A DNA stretch of 64,000 bases from Brevundimonas subvibrioides (GCF_027271155.1 NZ_CP114542.1:2396001-2460000); one strand, 5' to 3'; shown: positions 34,536-44,249, numbered from the stretch's first letter. The notes: generated from the letters alone by a model not told the origin. A program made the numbers and translations.

Positions 34536-35636
34536 ATGGCTCTGAAAGTCGCGATCGTCGGCCTGCCCAATGTCGGCAAGTCCACCCTGTTCAACGCCCT
34601 GACCAAGACGGCGGCGGCACAGGCGGCCAACTATCCGTTCTGCACCATCGAGCCGAACACCGGCGACGTCGCCGTGCCGGAACCCCGCCTGAACGTCCTG
34701 GCCGAGATCGCCGGTTCGAAGGAGATCATCCCCTCCCGCATCACCTTCGTCGACATCGCCGGACTCGTTCGGGGCGCGTCCAAGGGCGAAGGCCTGGGCA
34801 ATCAGTTCCTGGCCAACATCCGAGACTGCGATGCCATCGCCTTCGTCGCCCGCTGCTTCATCGACGACGACATCACCCATGTCGAGAACCGCATCGATCC
34901 GGTCAGCGACCTCGAGATCATCGAGACCGAACTGATGCTGGCCGATCTGGAAAGCCTGGAACGCCGCCGCGTCCAGATGGAAAAGCGCGCCAAGGGCGGG
35001 GACAAGGAAAGCCAGCAGAGCCTCAAGCTGGTCGATCTGGCCCTGACGAAGCTGCATGCCGGCAAGCCCGCCCGCACCGCCCTGCCAGACGTGTCCAAGG
35101 AGGACCGCAAGGCCTGGGACATGCTGCAACTGCTGACCTCCCTGCCCGCCCTCTATGTCTCCAATGTCGACGAGGGATCGGCCGACAAGGGCAACGAACT
35201 GTCCGACCGCGTCGCCAGACGCGCCGCCGAGGACAACGCCAGATCGGTCGTGATTTCGGCCAGGATCGATTCCGAGCTGGCCGTGCTCGACGCCGACGAA
35301 CAGGCCGAGTTCCTGGAAGGCCTGGGTCTGGCCGAACCCGGCCTGAACCGCCTGATCCGCGAGGCCTACAGCCTGCTGGGCCTGCAATCCTACTTCACCG
35401 TCGGGCCCAAGGAAGCCCGCGCCTGGACCATCCACGTCGGCGACACCGCGCCCCAGGCCGCCGGCGTCATCCACACCGACTTCGAGAAGGGCTTCATCCG
35501 CGCCGAGACCGTCGCCTACGAGGACTACGTCGCCTTCAAGGGTGAGGCCAAGGCGCGCGAGGCCGGCAAGCTCCGGGCCGAGGGCAAGGCCTATGTCGTC
35601 AAGGACGGCGACGTGATGAACTTCCTGTTCAACTAG
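34536..35636 (+). CDS. ychF: OBG-family ATPase YchF
   Basis: This encodes 366 residues, the usual YchF length. The P-loop is GLPNVGKSTLFNALTKTAAA, switch regions are YPFCTIEPNTGDVAVP and FVDIAGLVRGASKGEGLGNQ, and the base-recognition loop reads NVDE rather than NKxD. This explains the ATP preference known for the family. A coiled coil (about 125-190) and a C-terminal TGS domain (DFEKGFIRAETVAYEDYVAF) follow. It associates with ribosomes and is redox-regulated in E. coli. The stop codon forms the first bases of the stem-loop repeat at 35635. Confidence 0.96.
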   Translation: MALKVAIVGLPNVGKSTLFNALTKTAAAQAANYPFCTIEPNTGDVAVPEPRLNVLAEIAGSKEIIPSRITFVDIAGLVRGASKGEGLGNQFLANIRDCDAIAFVARCFIDDDITHVENRIDPVSDLEIIETELMLADLESLERRRVQMEKRAKGGDKESQQSLKLVDLALTKLHAGKPARTALPDVSKEDRKAWDMLQLLTSLPALYVSNVDEGSADKGNELSDRVARRAAEDNARSVVISARIDSELAVLDADEQAEFLEGLGLAEPGLNRLIREAYSLLGLQSYFTVGPKEARAWTIHVGDTAPQAAGVIHTDFEKGFIRAETVAYEDYVAFKGEAKAREAGKLRAEGKAYVVKDGDVMNFLFN

Positions 35637-35707
35637 GGTCTGATCGGCTGAGGTGGATCCACGACGTGGGTCCAGCCGAGAGCGTGAATCATGCCCTCGC
35701 TCATATC
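35635..35707. repeat. dispersed stem-loop repeat, copy 2
   Basis: This is the second copy of the element at 9911-9983. It begins in the ychF stop codon (ctAGGG), and its outer stem AGGGTCTGAT/ATCATGCCCT keeps pairing with one wobble and one mismatch. The inner arms TGGATCCA/TGGGTCCA are unchanged. Here the element would be the 3' end of the ychF mRNA. It also has the GAATC methylation motif. On the minus strand both copies can encode a related peptide starting MSEGMIHA. Confidence 0.8.
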
Positions 35708-36185
35708 GGGAGCCGAACTCCCGCAGGACCTTTTGCGGTCGCCCGACAGACCGTTCGGCCGAGCATCGCCGGTCTATCAGGTGCCTTCAGGTTAACGCCT
35801 CAATCGGTGCCATCGGTTGAACTCTGGGCCCGGGATGCCAGCTGCTGACATCCGTTAGCCGAGCCGGTCTCTCTGATTCTTTTCGCTTTTTCGCTCGATC
35901 AGTCGGTCAGGACCGGACCAGGGTAGAAGGTGACAAAGCTTTCCTGACAAAACCGCCGGGCGGGCTCGCCCAGCGACCTTCTCAATCCCCGGCCGCCAGG
36001 ATGTAACTCATGTATTCGTAAGTATATCTGCAGTGTAATGTGCAGCTTTATCTTTAGATAAACAGCGTTTCCGTTTTGGTGACACATTGAACTTTAACGA
36101 GTCATTTAGAATAATCGTTAGTCATTGCCAGTTTGGGTTTAGGTATATTCCCTTTATTTTAGCAATTCTCGGATATTCGGGCAGA
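35708..36185. other. gene-free, AT-rich region upstream of flagellin copy B
   Basis: There is no credible gene in this region. The part from about 36000 to 36180 is strikingly AT-rich compared with the rest of the window and must hold the flagellin promoter. No GG-N10-GC sigma-54 element and no ftr-like palindrome was found, unlike copy A. A near-consensus CtrA box lies at 36094-36108. A weak sigma-70-like pair (TTTGGG at 36132-36137, TATTTT at 36155-36160, 17 nt apart) is possible. Confidence 0.5.
36094..36108. promoter_or_regulatory. CtrA-like box
   Basis: The site reads TTAA-N7-TTTA, one mismatch from the CtrA full site TTAA-N7-TTAA, about 78 bp upstream of the homology start of flagellin copy B. 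In AT-rich DNA such a match can arise by chance. Confidence 0.3.
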
Positions 36186-36246
36186 GAGCAAAATGCTCCC
36201 GACGGTCAAAATGACGGTCGGACACCTAGAATGAAGGACTTTCTTC
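36186..36246 (+). promoter_or_regulatory. conserved 61-nt 5' leader of flagellin copy B
   Basis: It matches the copy A leader at 56 of 61 positions, including the GAGCA/TGCTC hairpin, both GACGGTC repeats and the AAGGAC ribosome-binding site. An ATG in the leader (36193) opens a 13-codon frame starting MLPTVKMTVGHLE that ends before the ribosome-binding site. In copy A the same frame stays open into the flagellin. Confidence 0.6.
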
Positions 36247-37071
36247 ATGCCTGTAAACAGCGTGAATACAAACTCGGGGGCCTATACAGCCCTACAGAAT
36301 CTGAACGCCACGAACCGCGACCTGGATTCCGTCCAGAGCCGGATCAACACTGGCAAGAAGATCAACACTGCCAAGGACAACGGCGCAATCTGGGCTATCG
36401 CCCAGACCCAGCGTTCTGAAGTCACCGCCCTGAATACCGTAAAGGAAAGCTTGGCGCGTGGGTCTTCGGCCGTCGACATCGGCCTCGCGGCCGGCGAGTC
36501 GGTCTCTGACCTCCTGGTCCAGATGAAAGACAAGGCCCTGGCTGCGACCGACAAGTCGCTGTCCACGTCTTCGCGCAACGCCCTGAACGAAGACTTCAAG
36601 GCGCTCCGCGATCAGATCACGACCGTGGTCACCAACGCCTCGTTCAACGGCGTGAACATGTTGAGCAGCACGACCGGCTTCAGCGCCCTGGCCAACTCGT
36701 CCGGCAGCGCCATGCGCGTCAAGGGTGAAATCCTGTCGCTGGGTGGTGCCAATGTGACCGTGGCTGCGGGCACGACCATCGGCACCTCGACCCTGGCCAC
36801 CACGGCCCTGGGTCTGGTCAACGCCTCGATCGACAAGGTCTCCGCTTCCCTGGCTCGCCTGGGGACCGGTGCCAAGCAGCTCGAGACCCACTCGACGTTC
36901 GTCAGCAAGCTGTCGGACGCCGTGGAGAACGGCGTTGGCAACCTGGTCGATGCGGATCTGGCGAAGGAAAGCGCCCGACTGCAGTCGCTGCAAGTCAAGC
37001 AACAGCTTGGCGTGCAGGCTCTGTCGATCGCTTCCCAGTCGTCTTCGATGCTGCTCGGCCTGTTCCGATAA
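36247..37071 (+). CDS. major flagellin, copy B
   Basis: This encodes 274 residues, the same length as the copy at 5673-6497 and differing from it at about 14 positions, mostly conservative (such as DTVQ/DSVQ, GTSTRV/GSAMRV, AKAFE/AKQLE). The terminal helices for polymerisation and export are complete. It sits alone, 30 kb from the flagellar block, between ychF and an unrelated lipoprotein. The leader and the 3' hairpin are conserved with copy A but the upstream promoter region is not. It is very probably a functional filament subunit under different control. Confidence 0.96.
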   Translation: MPVNSVNTNSGAYTALQNLNATNRDLDSVQSRINTGKKINTAKDNGAIWAIAQTQRSEVTALNTVKESLARGSSAVDIGLAAGESVSDLLVQMKDKALAATDKSLSTSSRNALNEDFKALRDQITTVVTNASFNGVNMLSSTTGFSALANSSGSAMRVKGEILSLGGANVTVAAGTTIGTSTLATTALGLVNASIDKVSASLARLGTGAKQLETHSTFVSKLSDAVENGVGNLVDADLAKESARLQSLQVKQQLGVQALSIASQSSSMLLGLFR

Positions 37072-37083
37072 GCAAAGCCGGAA

Positions 37084-37106
37084 GGGCGGGGCGTCATGCC
37101 CCGCCC
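37084..37106 (+). terminator. hairpin after flagellin copy B
   Basis: GGGCGGGGC and GCCCCGCCC form a 9-bp stem with loop GTCAT, 12 nt after the stop. The stem sequence is the same as in copy A (5636-5658), and only the loop differs. A short GGTTTCC follows rather than a U tract. Confidence 0.7.
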
Positions 37107-37136
37107 GAAGGTTTCCTATAGCCTGCGTGGCCGCTC

Positions 37137-37149
37137 GGGGGGGGGGGGG
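37137..37149. repeat. 13-base G homopolymer
   Basis: A run of 13 G lies 30 bp after the flagellin copy B hairpin and 113 bp before the end of the convergent lipoprotein gene. It is not in a coding frame. Such tracts slip in replication and are also error-prone in sequencing, so the true length is uncertain. Confidence 0.8.
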
Positions 37150-37262
37150 CAGAACATCGGCGGTCCGCCCGAAACCGGACGGCCATAGCGTTGCCCGAAC
37201 GCCGACCTCGCCAACCCCTGTAACCGGGCGGAAGCGGTCATCACCCCGTCAGAGGGCGTCCG

Positions 37263-37796
37263 TCATTCTGCCGACCCCTTGAAATCAGACCCGGCATTCC
37301 CTTGACCGATCGTCAGGCCCGCCGGAGCGGTCGCCGTATCCGCCAGCGTCGTGCACTGATGCAGTTCGACCGGCGGTGTTGCGCGGTCCAGCCAGGTCAT
37401 CGTCATCGTATCGGCGCTCACCGCCATCTTGACCCGTTCGCGTCGCGTCGCCCCCCTGGATGGGCAATCCAGCGTCGCGACATAGCCGTCCGCGACCTCA
37501 TCGACCGAGGCGATGGCGCAGCTGCTTTCCTGGGCCTCGAACCGCAGCGGCGTGATCTCGATCGGTCGGCGCTCGCCTTGCGGCATGGCGCACCAGGACA
37601 CGTCAGCCGCCCACCGCCCGACGAAGCTGACGGGACCGCGCCCCGGCAGTGTCAGGGTCCCCGGCGTGCCCTGCGGCATCCCTTCGTGGATCGGGATGGC
37701 TTTCGCCGGCTCGGTGGGCGGATTGACGTCGCGCACCCGGTCGCAGGCGGACAGGCAGGTCAGCAACAGGCCGGAGACGCACAGCAAACGGATCAT
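37263..37796 (-). CDS. lipoprotein, function unknown
   Basis: This encodes 177 residues with a signal peptide and lipobox CLSAC (Cys18). A Pro-rich linker precedes a small beta-rich domain (VSFVGRWAADVSWCAMPQGE, then RPIEITPLRFEAQESSCAIA, VKMAVSADTMTMTWLD) with four cysteines. It looks like a small periplasmic beta-barrel or lipocalin-like fold, but no family is assigned. It lies 31 bp past the M28 peptidase start on the same strand and may share its promoter region. Confidence 0.75.
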   Translation of the reverse strand: MIRLLCVSGLLLTCLSACDRVRDVNPPTEPAKAIPIHEGMPQGTPGTLTLPGRGPVSFVGRWAADVSWCAMPQGERRPIEITPLRFEAQESSCAIASVDEVADGYVATLDCPSRGATRRERVKMAVSADTMTMTWLDRATPPVELHQCTTLADTATAPAGLTIGQGNAGSDFKGSAE

Positions 37797-37827
37797 GTCC
37801 GCTGAACGCCTCCGCCATGGTGAAGGT

Positions 37828-39423
37828 TCAGTCGCGTGCGGCGTCCGAGGCGTGACGGCGCGCCGCGAACTCGGCCGTCGGCTTCCACTGCGGCCAGGCT
37901 TCCGAATCGGCGATTCCGTGACCCAGTTCGTACAGCAGGTGCAGGTTCGCCCGGGCCGCCGTAAAGTCGTAGTCGGCGCGCCATTCGTCGTTCAGGTTAT
38001 GATAGTAGGCCGCCATCTGGGCCTGGTAGTAGGGCCGCCCGACGGCTTCGCCACCCTCGACAAAATCGACGCCGGTCCAGGGCATCAGCGCCGGCACACC
38101 GCCCACCGCGAAATTGAAGTGGTCGGAGCGGTAATAGAACCCCTGCTCCGGCTCTCCGTCGCCGGTCAGGCTTCGTCCATCTTCGGCCGCCAGCCTGGCC
38201 AGATCGTCCTCCAGCGTCGACTTGCCGGGCCCGAAGATGGCGATAGTCCGCGTCGCGGGAGTGAAGGGCAGCATGTCGATATTGATGTCCGCCGCCGTCT
38301 TCTCCAGCGGATAGACCGGGTGCGCTGCATACCACTGCGAACCCAGCAGACCCTGCTCCTCGGCCGTGACGTGCAGGAAGATGACCGTCCGTTCGGGCGG
38401 CGTGCCGGCCTTGAACGCGCGCGCCATTTCCATCACGCCCGAGGTGCCCGAGGCATTGTCCCAGGCCCCGTTGAAGATGCTGTCGCCCGTCGCGTCCGGC
38501 TCGGGTGCCGTCCCGACGTGGTCCCAGTGGGCGGAATAGACGACGTATTCGTCCGGCCGGGTCGTGCCGGTGATTTTGGCGATCAGGTTATGCGACGGCA
38601 CGACCTCGGTCGTCTCGGCGATGTCGACCGACAGTTTCAGCCCCGTCTCGTGCGCCCTGAACGCGCCGCCGGCCCTGGCCATCGCCACCGCCTCGCTCAT
38701 CTGGCCGCCCATGGCCGTCGCCATCTGTTCGGCGGTTGTCATGGGGATCGTGCCGGTGAAGGACACGTCCCTTGCGTCGCCGATCGTCATGCGCGGCCGC
38801 ATGTTCGGACGCATCGCGCCCTGTTCCTGCAGGGCAATGACGCCCACGGCCCCGCGCCTGAAGGCTTCCTCGCGCTTGTGGATCGGTGAACCATAGAAGT
38901 TCGGATCGGCCCCGAACGCAGTGGGCTGGCCGCCCAGGATGATGACCACCTTCCCCGTCAGGTCTACATCGCCATAGTCGTCCCAGCCGCGCTCGGGTGC
39001 GACAATGCCGTATCCGGCAAAGACCACCGGCGCGTCAGTCACGGCGACCGTGCCGTCGCCGACCGCGGTCCGCAGGTTGATGTCCGTGCCCGCGACCAGG
39101 GCATGGGTCGTGCCGTCGGGTCCGGTCCAGCTGGCGGTGGGCGCCCGCGAGGGCGTGAACCGCACCAGGGTCACATCCTGCAGCCAGGATCCGTCCGGCC
39201 CGCCCGGCTCCAGCCCCATCGCCTCGTACTGGCTCTGCAGATAGGCCAGCGTCAGCCGCTCGCCCTCGGTTCCCGGGAAGCGTCCGGCGAAACTGTCGTC
39301 AGACAGGACCTTGATGTGGTCGCTCAGTCGCTCGGCGGAAAACTCCTGGGCGGTCGCGGCCCCCGCGCCGAGCAACGCCAGTGCGGCCACGCCGCCGATC
39401 AGTCCACGCAACATCAAGCTCAT
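37828..39423 (-). CDS. M28-family metallopeptidase, secreted
   Basis: This encodes 531 residues with an N-terminal signal peptide (GGVAALALLGAGAATA). A PA-like insert lies at about 100-250 (APVVFAGYGIVAPERGWDDY). The two-zinc M28 core follows: YSAHWDHVG, FNGAWDNASGTSGVMEMARA, LHVTAEEQGLLGSQWYAAHP and FYYRSDHFNFAVGGVPAL. It is probably an aminopeptidase acting in the periplasm or outside. A paralogue with the same layout lies immediately upstream (39497-41140). Confidence 0.93.
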   Translation of the reverse strand: MSLMLRGLIGGVAALALLGAGAATAQEFSAERLSDHIKVLSDDSFAGRFPGTEGERLTLAYLQSQYEAMGLEPGGPDGSWLQDVTLVRFTPSRAPTASWTGPDGTTHALVAGTDINLRTAVGDGTVAVTDAPVVFAGYGIVAPERGWDDYGDVDLTGKVVIILGGQPTAFGADPNFYGSPIHKREEAFRRGAVGVIALQEQGAMRPNMRPRMTIGDARDVSFTGTIPMTTAEQMATAMGGQMSEAVAMARAGGAFRAHETGLKLSVDIAETTEVVPSHNLIAKITGTTRPDEYVVYSAHWDHVGTAPEPDATGDSIFNGAWDNASGTSGVMEMARAFKAGTPPERTVIFLHVTAEEQGLLGSQWYAAHPVYPLEKTAADINIDMLPFTPATRTIAIFGPGKSTLEDDLARLAAEDGRSLTGDGEPEQGFYYRSDHFNFAVGGVPALMPWTGVDFVEGGEAVGRPYYQAQMAAYYHNLNDEWRADYDFTAARANLHLLYELGHGIADSEAWPQWKPTAEFAARRHASDAARD

Positions 39424-39496
39424 CTCCGATTTGAGATGCGCACCCTAGGGGCGGCGGCGGCCCCGCGCGCCTTACGGTTTTGTCATGAACCCGGCG

Positions 39497-41140
39497 TTAC
39501 GGCCGCTGATCCGCGGTTTGCGCCCGGACGGTCGCGAACTCCGAACCCGGCTTCCACTGCGGCCAGTCGCGGCCATCGACCAGCGAACGCCCCAGCGCCA
39601 GATAGACGTCCAGGTCCTGGATCTGTCCGGCGTAATCCCAGTCGGACGACCATTCGTCGTCGGCCTGGTGGTAGCGGCTGGCGGTATAGTCGTCGCGCGC
39701 GGCCGTCCGCCGGGCGACCGGTTCGTCGATGAAGTCTCCGGCCGAGTCGGCATAGGCCATCGGCACGCCGCGCTTGGCCAGGGGGAAGTGGTCGGAGCGG
39801 AAATAGCTGCCCGAAGCCGGGTTCTCGTCCGGCTGGATCACGCGGCCCTGCGCCTCGACCAGCGGCAGCAGCCGGTCGTCGAAGTCCGACTGGCCATAGC
39901 CGACGATGCCCATGGCGCTGACCCGGCCATAGACATTGGCCGAGTCCATGTTGATCCCGCCCACGGTCGTGGCCAGCGGATAGATTGGATTGGCCGCATA
40001 GTATTCCGAGCCCAGCAGCCCGCTCTCCTCGGCCGTGAAGCTGATGAAGACCACCGACCGCTCCGGCACCGGCCCGGCCCCATACACCCGCGCCAGTTCC
40101 AGCAGGCCCGCCGTGCCCGAGGCATTGTCCACCGCCCCGTTGAAGATGGCGTCGCCGTTGGCATCGGGCGTGCCGACGCCGATGTGGTCCCAGTGGGCGG
40201 AATAGATGAAGGTCTCGTCCGGATGGGTCGTGCCCGGCAGGCGGGCGATCACATTGTGCGTCTCGATCCGGGTCGACGCCACGTCGAACATCACGTCCAG
40301 CGCCGCCCCGGTCAGGGTCACAGGCTGAAAGTCCCGGCTGCGCGCCGAGCGTTTCAGCGCCTCGAAATCCAGACCCGCGTGCCGGAACAGGTCCACGGCC
40401 ACTTCGCGCTGGATCCAGCTTTCCATCGGCACCCGCTCATCCGCATTGGCACGCACGATGTCGAAATTCGCGCCCGACCAGCTGTTGCGCACCGTGGTCC
40501 AGCCATAGGACGCCGGATCGGTCTCGTGGACGATGATGATGCCGGCCGCCCCCTGACGCGCCGCCTCTTCGTACTTGTAGGTCCAGCGGCCGTAGTAGGT
40601 CATGGCCTTGCCGCCGAAGGTGTCCAGCGCGGGCTCCTCGAAGTCGGCGTCATTGACCAGCACGACCAGGACCTTGCCCCGCATGTCCTGACCCTTGAAG
40701 TCGTCCCAGTTCCGCTCCGGCGCGTGGATGCCATAGCCGACAAAGACCAGGGGCGCGTCCATCAGCATGACGTGATCCTCGCCCGGTCGCCGGGTCGAGA
40801 TCACAATCTGTTCGCCCTGGGTCAGGGGCTGGCTCCAGTCGCCGACCCGAACCTGCGCCTGGATGTTCGAGGCCGAGAACCGATTCAGCGCCACGGCCTG
40901 GGTCCAGCCGCCATTGTCCCCGCCCGGCTGCAGGCCTGCGGCCGCATACTGTTCGCTGAGGTAGGCGATGACCTTGTCCTCGGCCGGCGTCGCGATCCCG
41001 CGACCCTCATAGTCGTCGGCGGACAGGACGCGGATGTGTTCGGACAGCCGCGCGGCATCGAACGGCGAGGTCTGGGCATGGGCTCCGACCGTCAGGGAAA
41101 GCGCCGTCAACAGGGCGGCGGCGGCAGAGAACAGACGCAT
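39497..41140 (-). CDS. M28-family metallopeptidase, secreted (paralogue)
   Basis: This encodes 547 residues, with a signal peptide ending AHA, a PA-like insert (APLVFVGYGIHAPERNWDDF) and the M28 zinc core (YSAHWDHIGVG, FNGAVDNASGTAGLLELARV, FTAEESGLLGSEYYAANPIY, YFRSDHFPLAKRGVPMAYA). The gene is in tandem with 37828-39423, separated by 73 bp, and the two share the same domain order, so they arose by duplication. Different residues around the active site suggest different peptide preference. Confidence 0.93.
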   Translation of the reverse strand: MRLFSAAAALLTALSLTVGAHAQTSPFDAARLSEHIRVLSADDYEGRGIATPAEDKVIAYLSEQYAAAGLQPGGDNGGWTQAVALNRFSASNIQAQVRVGDWSQPLTQGEQIVISTRRPGEDHVMLMDAPLVFVGYGIHAPERNWDDFKGQDMRGKVLVVLVNDADFEEPALDTFGGKAMTYYGRWTYKYEEAARQGAAGIIIVHETDPASYGWTTVRNSWSGANFDIVRANADERVPMESWIQREVAVDLFRHAGLDFEALKRSARSRDFQPVTLTGAALDVMFDVASTRIETHNVIARLPGTTHPDETFIYSAHWDHIGVGTPDANGDAIFNGAVDNASGTAGLLELARVYGAGPVPERSVVFISFTAEESGLLGSEYYAANPIYPLATTVGGINMDSANVYGRVSAMGIVGYGQSDFDDRLLPLVEAQGRVIQPDENPASGSYFRSDHFPLAKRGVPMAYADSAGDFIDEPVARRTAARDDYTASRYHQADDEWSSDWDYAGQIQDLDVYLALGRSLVDGRDWPQWKPGSEFATVRAQTADQRP

Positions 41141-41234
41141 GGGGGAACCTTCTAAAGCGCGGAACTGGCGGAGGTTAGGACGGGATTTGGAGGGTGTCGA
41201 TCCGGCTTTCCCTGCCGACGGGCGAAGAAAAAGG

Positions 41235-41266
41235 AAAAGCCCGCCGGACGGGTCCGACGGGCCTTG
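41235..41266 (-). terminator. terminator of the petABC operon
   Basis: On the minus strand AAGGCCCGTCGGAC pairs with GTCCGGCGGGCTTTT (long stem with small mismatches) and runs into TTTTCCTTTTT. It lies 24 bp past the petC stop. Confidence 0.8.
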
Positions 41267-41289
41267 TCTCTTCAGGATTGAACGTGGCT

Positions 41290-42150
41290 CTAGTGCGCCA
41301 CACCCTTCCAGATCTTGCGATAGCTGGCATAGGTCAGGCCGGCGAAGATGGCCAGGAAGGCCAGGACGCCCATGCCGGACTGCTTGCGCTCGGTCGCCTT
41401 GGGGTCCGAGGCCCAGGCGATATAGGCCGAGACGTCCTTGGCCATCTGATCGACGGAACTGGCGGTGCCGTCGTCGAACGTCACCTGACCCTCCACCAGC
41501 GGGGGCGGCATGGCGATGAAGCCTCCGGGCGGCACGTCTTCGTGGCTGCCCGACCAGAAGGGCGTCATGTCCCCGGCCATAAAGGGGTTGTAGTACTGGC
41601 CCGGGTTGACCTTCAGCTCGGCCGGCGGGTTTTCCACATAGCCGGTCAGGATCGAATAGATGTAGTCGGCACCGCCTTCGCGGGCCTTGGCCATCACCGA
41701 CAGGTCGGGCGGAACCGCCCCGCCGTTCGCCGCCGCCGCCGCCGTCCGGTTCGGGAACGGCGAGGGGAAGGCATCGGCGGCCATGCCGTTGCGCATGATC
41801 GGATCGCCCGTCTCGGTATCGATATCCGCGACCTGGACCTCTGCGGCCAGGGCCTTGACGAAGCGGTTCTCGGCCGGGCTGGCGGCCTCGGGATCATAGA
41901 AGGGACCACCGCGCTCACCCAGGGTCCTGAAGTGCATCAGGTTCATCGAGTGACAGGCCGAACAGACCTCGCGGTAGACCTTGTATCCCCGCTGCAGTTG
42001 CGCCTGATCGAACTTGCCCAGCGGGCCCTCGAAGCTGAAGCCGCCCGAGCGAGGCTCTTCCTTGTTGCTGGACGCAACGGCCGGGGCCGCGGAGGCCAGC
42101 ACTGCGACGGAAGCCGCCGCCAGGACCAGTTTGCGAATAGAAATCGTCAT
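41290..42150 (-). CDS. petC: cytochrome c1 of the bc1 complex
   Basis: This encodes 286 residues from ATG 42150. A signal peptide (LVLAAASVAVLASAAPAVA) leads to the haem site VCSACHSM (CxxCH). Conserved blocks GERGGPFYDPEAASPAENRF and GADYIYSILTGYVENPPAEL follow, then the distal Met ligand region, and a C-terminal membrane anchor (GMGVLAFLAIFAGLTYASYR). It carries electrons from the Rieske protein to soluble cytochrome c. It is the last gene of petABC, 5 bp after petB. Confidence 0.96.
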   Translation of the reverse strand: MTISIRKLVLAAASVAVLASAAPAVASSNKEEPRSGGFSFEGPLGKFDQAQLQRGYKVYREVCSACHSMNLMHFRTLGERGGPFYDPEAASPAENRFVKALAAEVQVADIDTETGDPIMRNGMAADAFPSPFPNRTAAAAANGGAVPPDLSVMAKAREGGADYIYSILTGYVENPPAELKVNPGQYYNPFMAGDMTPFWSGSHEDVPPGGFIAMPPPLVEGQVTFDDGTASSVDQMAKDVSAYIAWASDPKATERKQSGMGVLAFLAIFAGLTYASYRKIWKGVAH

Positions 42151-42155
42151 CGCGA

Positions 42156-43484
42156 TCAGCCCTTCTTTTCGGCTTGAGCAGGAACCGCGCCGCTCATCGC
42201 GTCCGGACCGGACAGGACGGGCTCGGAGATCGACGCCGGAATCTTCAGCGGTGTTTCCTTCAGGCCCACATAGGGCAGGATCACGAAGAAGAAGGCGAAG
42301 TAGTAGAGGGTCGCCAGGCGCGTCAGCCACAGATAGCTGTTCAGCTGACCGTCCAGCAGGGTGAAGCTGGGCATCCCCGGGACCACCTGGGCATCCGGCA
42401 GTTGTCCACCGCACCAGCCCAGGATCAGGCCGACCGCCACGAAGATCAGGAAGAAGATCTTCATCGTCGGGCGATAGCGCATCGAGCGAACCTTGGACGT
42501 GTCCAGCCAGGGCAGGATGAACAGGACGCCGATCGCGCCGAACATCGCCACGACGCCACCGAACTTGTCAGGGACGGCGCGCAGGATCGCGTAGAAGGGC
42601 AGCATGTACCACTCGGGCACGATGTGGGCCGGTGTCTGCAGCGGGTTGGCCGGAATGTAGTTGTCGGCGTGGCCCAGGGCGTTCGGCATGAAGAAGACGA
42701 ACCAGGCGAACATCATCAGGAAGATGATCAGGGCGAAGCCATCCTTGACCGTATAGTACGGGTGGAAGGGCACCATGTCCTTCTTCTCGCGCTCCTTGGG
42801 GATCAGGATCCCGACCGGGTTGTTCTGACCGGCGGTGTGCAGCGCCCACAGGTGCAGGACGACCACGCCGAAGATCACGAACGGCAGCAGGTAGTGCAGC
42901 GAGAAGAAGCGGTTCAGCGTCGCATTGTCGATCGCCGGTCCGCCGCGCAGCCAGATCAGCACCGGCTCCCCGATCAGAGGGATAGCCCCGATCAAGTTGG
43001 TGATGACCTCTGCACCCCAGTAGGACATTTGGCCCCAGGGCAGGACGTAGCCCAGGAAGGCCGTGGCGATCATCAGGAAGAAGATGATGCAGCCGAGGAT
43101 CCAGATCATCTCGCGCGGGGCCTTGTACGAGCCGTAGTAGAGCCCGCGCAGCATGTGGATGTAGACCGCAACGAAGAACATCGACGCCCCGTTGGCGTGG
43201 ACGTAGCGGATCAGCCAGCCCCCGTTGACGTCGCGCATGATGCGCTCGACCGAGGCAAAGGCCATGGCCGTATTAGGCTGATAGTGCATCGCCAGGAAGA
43301 TACCCGTGGCGATCTGGGTCACCAGGCAGATGCTCAGGATCGCGCCGAAGGTGTACCAGTAGTTCAGGTTCTTCGGCGTCGGCAGGGCCAGGTAGTCAGC
43401 CCCGAACCGGACGATCGGCAGCCGGGTGTCCAGCCACTTCTCGATGCCCGTCTTGGGGACGTAGGTGGATTCATGTCCGCTCAT
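42156..43484 (-). CDS. petB: cytochrome b of the bc1 complex
   Basis: This encodes 442 residues. The eight-helix cytochrome b is complete. Haem-ligand histidines lie in [16 protein letters not shown] and [20 protein letters not shown], and in the matching helix ([23 protein letters not shown]). The Qo-site PEWY motif is in [21 protein letters not shown] short charged C-terminal tail extends past the last helix. It is the membrane core of the proton-translocating ubiquinol:cytochrome c reductase. Confidence 0.97.
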   Translation of the reverse strand: MSGHESTYVPKTGIEKWLDTRLPIVRFGADYLALPTPKNLNYWYTFGAILSICLVTQIATGIFLAMHYQPNTAMAFASVERIMRDVNGGWLIRYVHANGASMFFVAVYIHMLRGLYYGSYKAPREMIWILGCIIFFLMIATAFLGYVLPWGQMSYWGAEVITNLIGAIPLIGEPVLIWLRGGPAIDNATLNRFFSLHYLLPFVIFGVVVLHLWALHTAGQNNPVGILIPKEREKKDMVPFHPYYTVKDGFALIIFLMMFAWFVFFMPNALGHADNYIPANPLQTPAHIVPEWYMLPFYAILRAVPDKFGGVVAMFGAIGVLFILPWLDTSKVRSMRYRPTMKIFFLIFVAVGLILGWCGGQLPDAQVVPGMPSFTLLDGQLNSYLWLTRLATLYYFAFFFVILPYVGLKETPLKIPASISEPVLSGPDAMSGAVPAQAEKKG

Positions 43485-43495
43485 GATGCCTGCTC

Positions 43496-44053
43496 TCAGC
43501 CGATCTTGATGGTGGAGCCTGCGGTGAACGCATACTCCGGGACGACCAGGTTCTTGGGGGCCGGTCCCTTACGGATGCGGCCCGACGCGTCGTAGTGCGA
43601 GCCGTGGCACGGGCAGAACCAGCCGCCGTAGTCACCGGCTCCAAAGGTAGGGATGCAGCCCAGGTGGGTGCAGTTGCCGAGCACGACCAGCATCGGCTCG
43701 TGGCCCGGCTTGGTGCGGTCCTGATCGGACTGGGGGTCCTTCAGGCTGCTCATCGGGTCGGCCAGGACCTTCTGCAGTTCGGCGGCGGTGCGGTTGCGCA
43801 CGAACACCGGCTTGCCCTGCCAGGTGATGACGACCTGCATGCCCTCGGCGACCTTGGACGTGTCGAACTCGGTGGTCGACAGGGCCAGGGTGTCGGCGGC
43901 CGGGTTCATGGAGTTGATCAGCGGCCAGGCCACCATCACCCCTGCGCCCACGGCCGCGGCGCCGGCGGCAATATGGATAAAGTCCCGGCGGGTGGCTTCA
44001 CCCTCAGGCGCTCCACCTTCGGGATGCTCTGCGTTCACGACCGATTCGGCCAC
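43496..44053 (-). CDS. petA: Rieske iron-sulfur subunit of the bc1 complex
   Basis: This encodes 185 residues. A Tat-type N-terminus ([18 protein letters not shown]) doubles as membrane anchor. The 2Fe-2S ligands are in [12 protein letters not shown] and [20 protein letters not shown]. It accepts electrons from ubiquinol at the Qo site and passes them to cytochrome c1. First gene of petABC; the 196 bp before it, shared with the divergent trmL, must contain the operon promoter. Confidence 0.97.
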   Translation of the reverse strand: MAESVVNAEHPEGGAPEGEATRRDFIHIAAGAAAVGAGVMVAWPLINSMNPAADTLALSTTEFDTSKVAEGMQVVITWQGKPVFVRNRTAAELQKVLADPMSSLKDPQSDQDRTKPGHEPMLVVLGNCTHLGCIPTFGAGDYGGWFCPCHGSHYDASGRIRKGPAPKNLVVPEYAFTAGSTIKIG

Positions 44054-44249
44054 GGCTCACCTTCTGAAAAAGCCCGAACGCGGCCCGCCCGATGGCGTCC
44101 GCGCGAGGAAGCGTTCCTATAGCGCACCGGACGAAACATGACCCGGCCCGGCTTTGCGGCTCATCGCCGCAAGTTGCTGACGCCTAATGAGAAGCGGTCG
44201 CATGCAGGGCCGCGACAAGGCCCGGCCTTACGCGTAGAAGGGCCATAGA

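Noticed and set aside
32499..35474. 991-codon minus-strand frame opposite the PepSY, PCuAC and ychF genes
   Set aside because: It is an antisense shadow of high-GC coding sequence. The product is Gly/Asp/Arg-rich without domains, while the plus strand has clear families.
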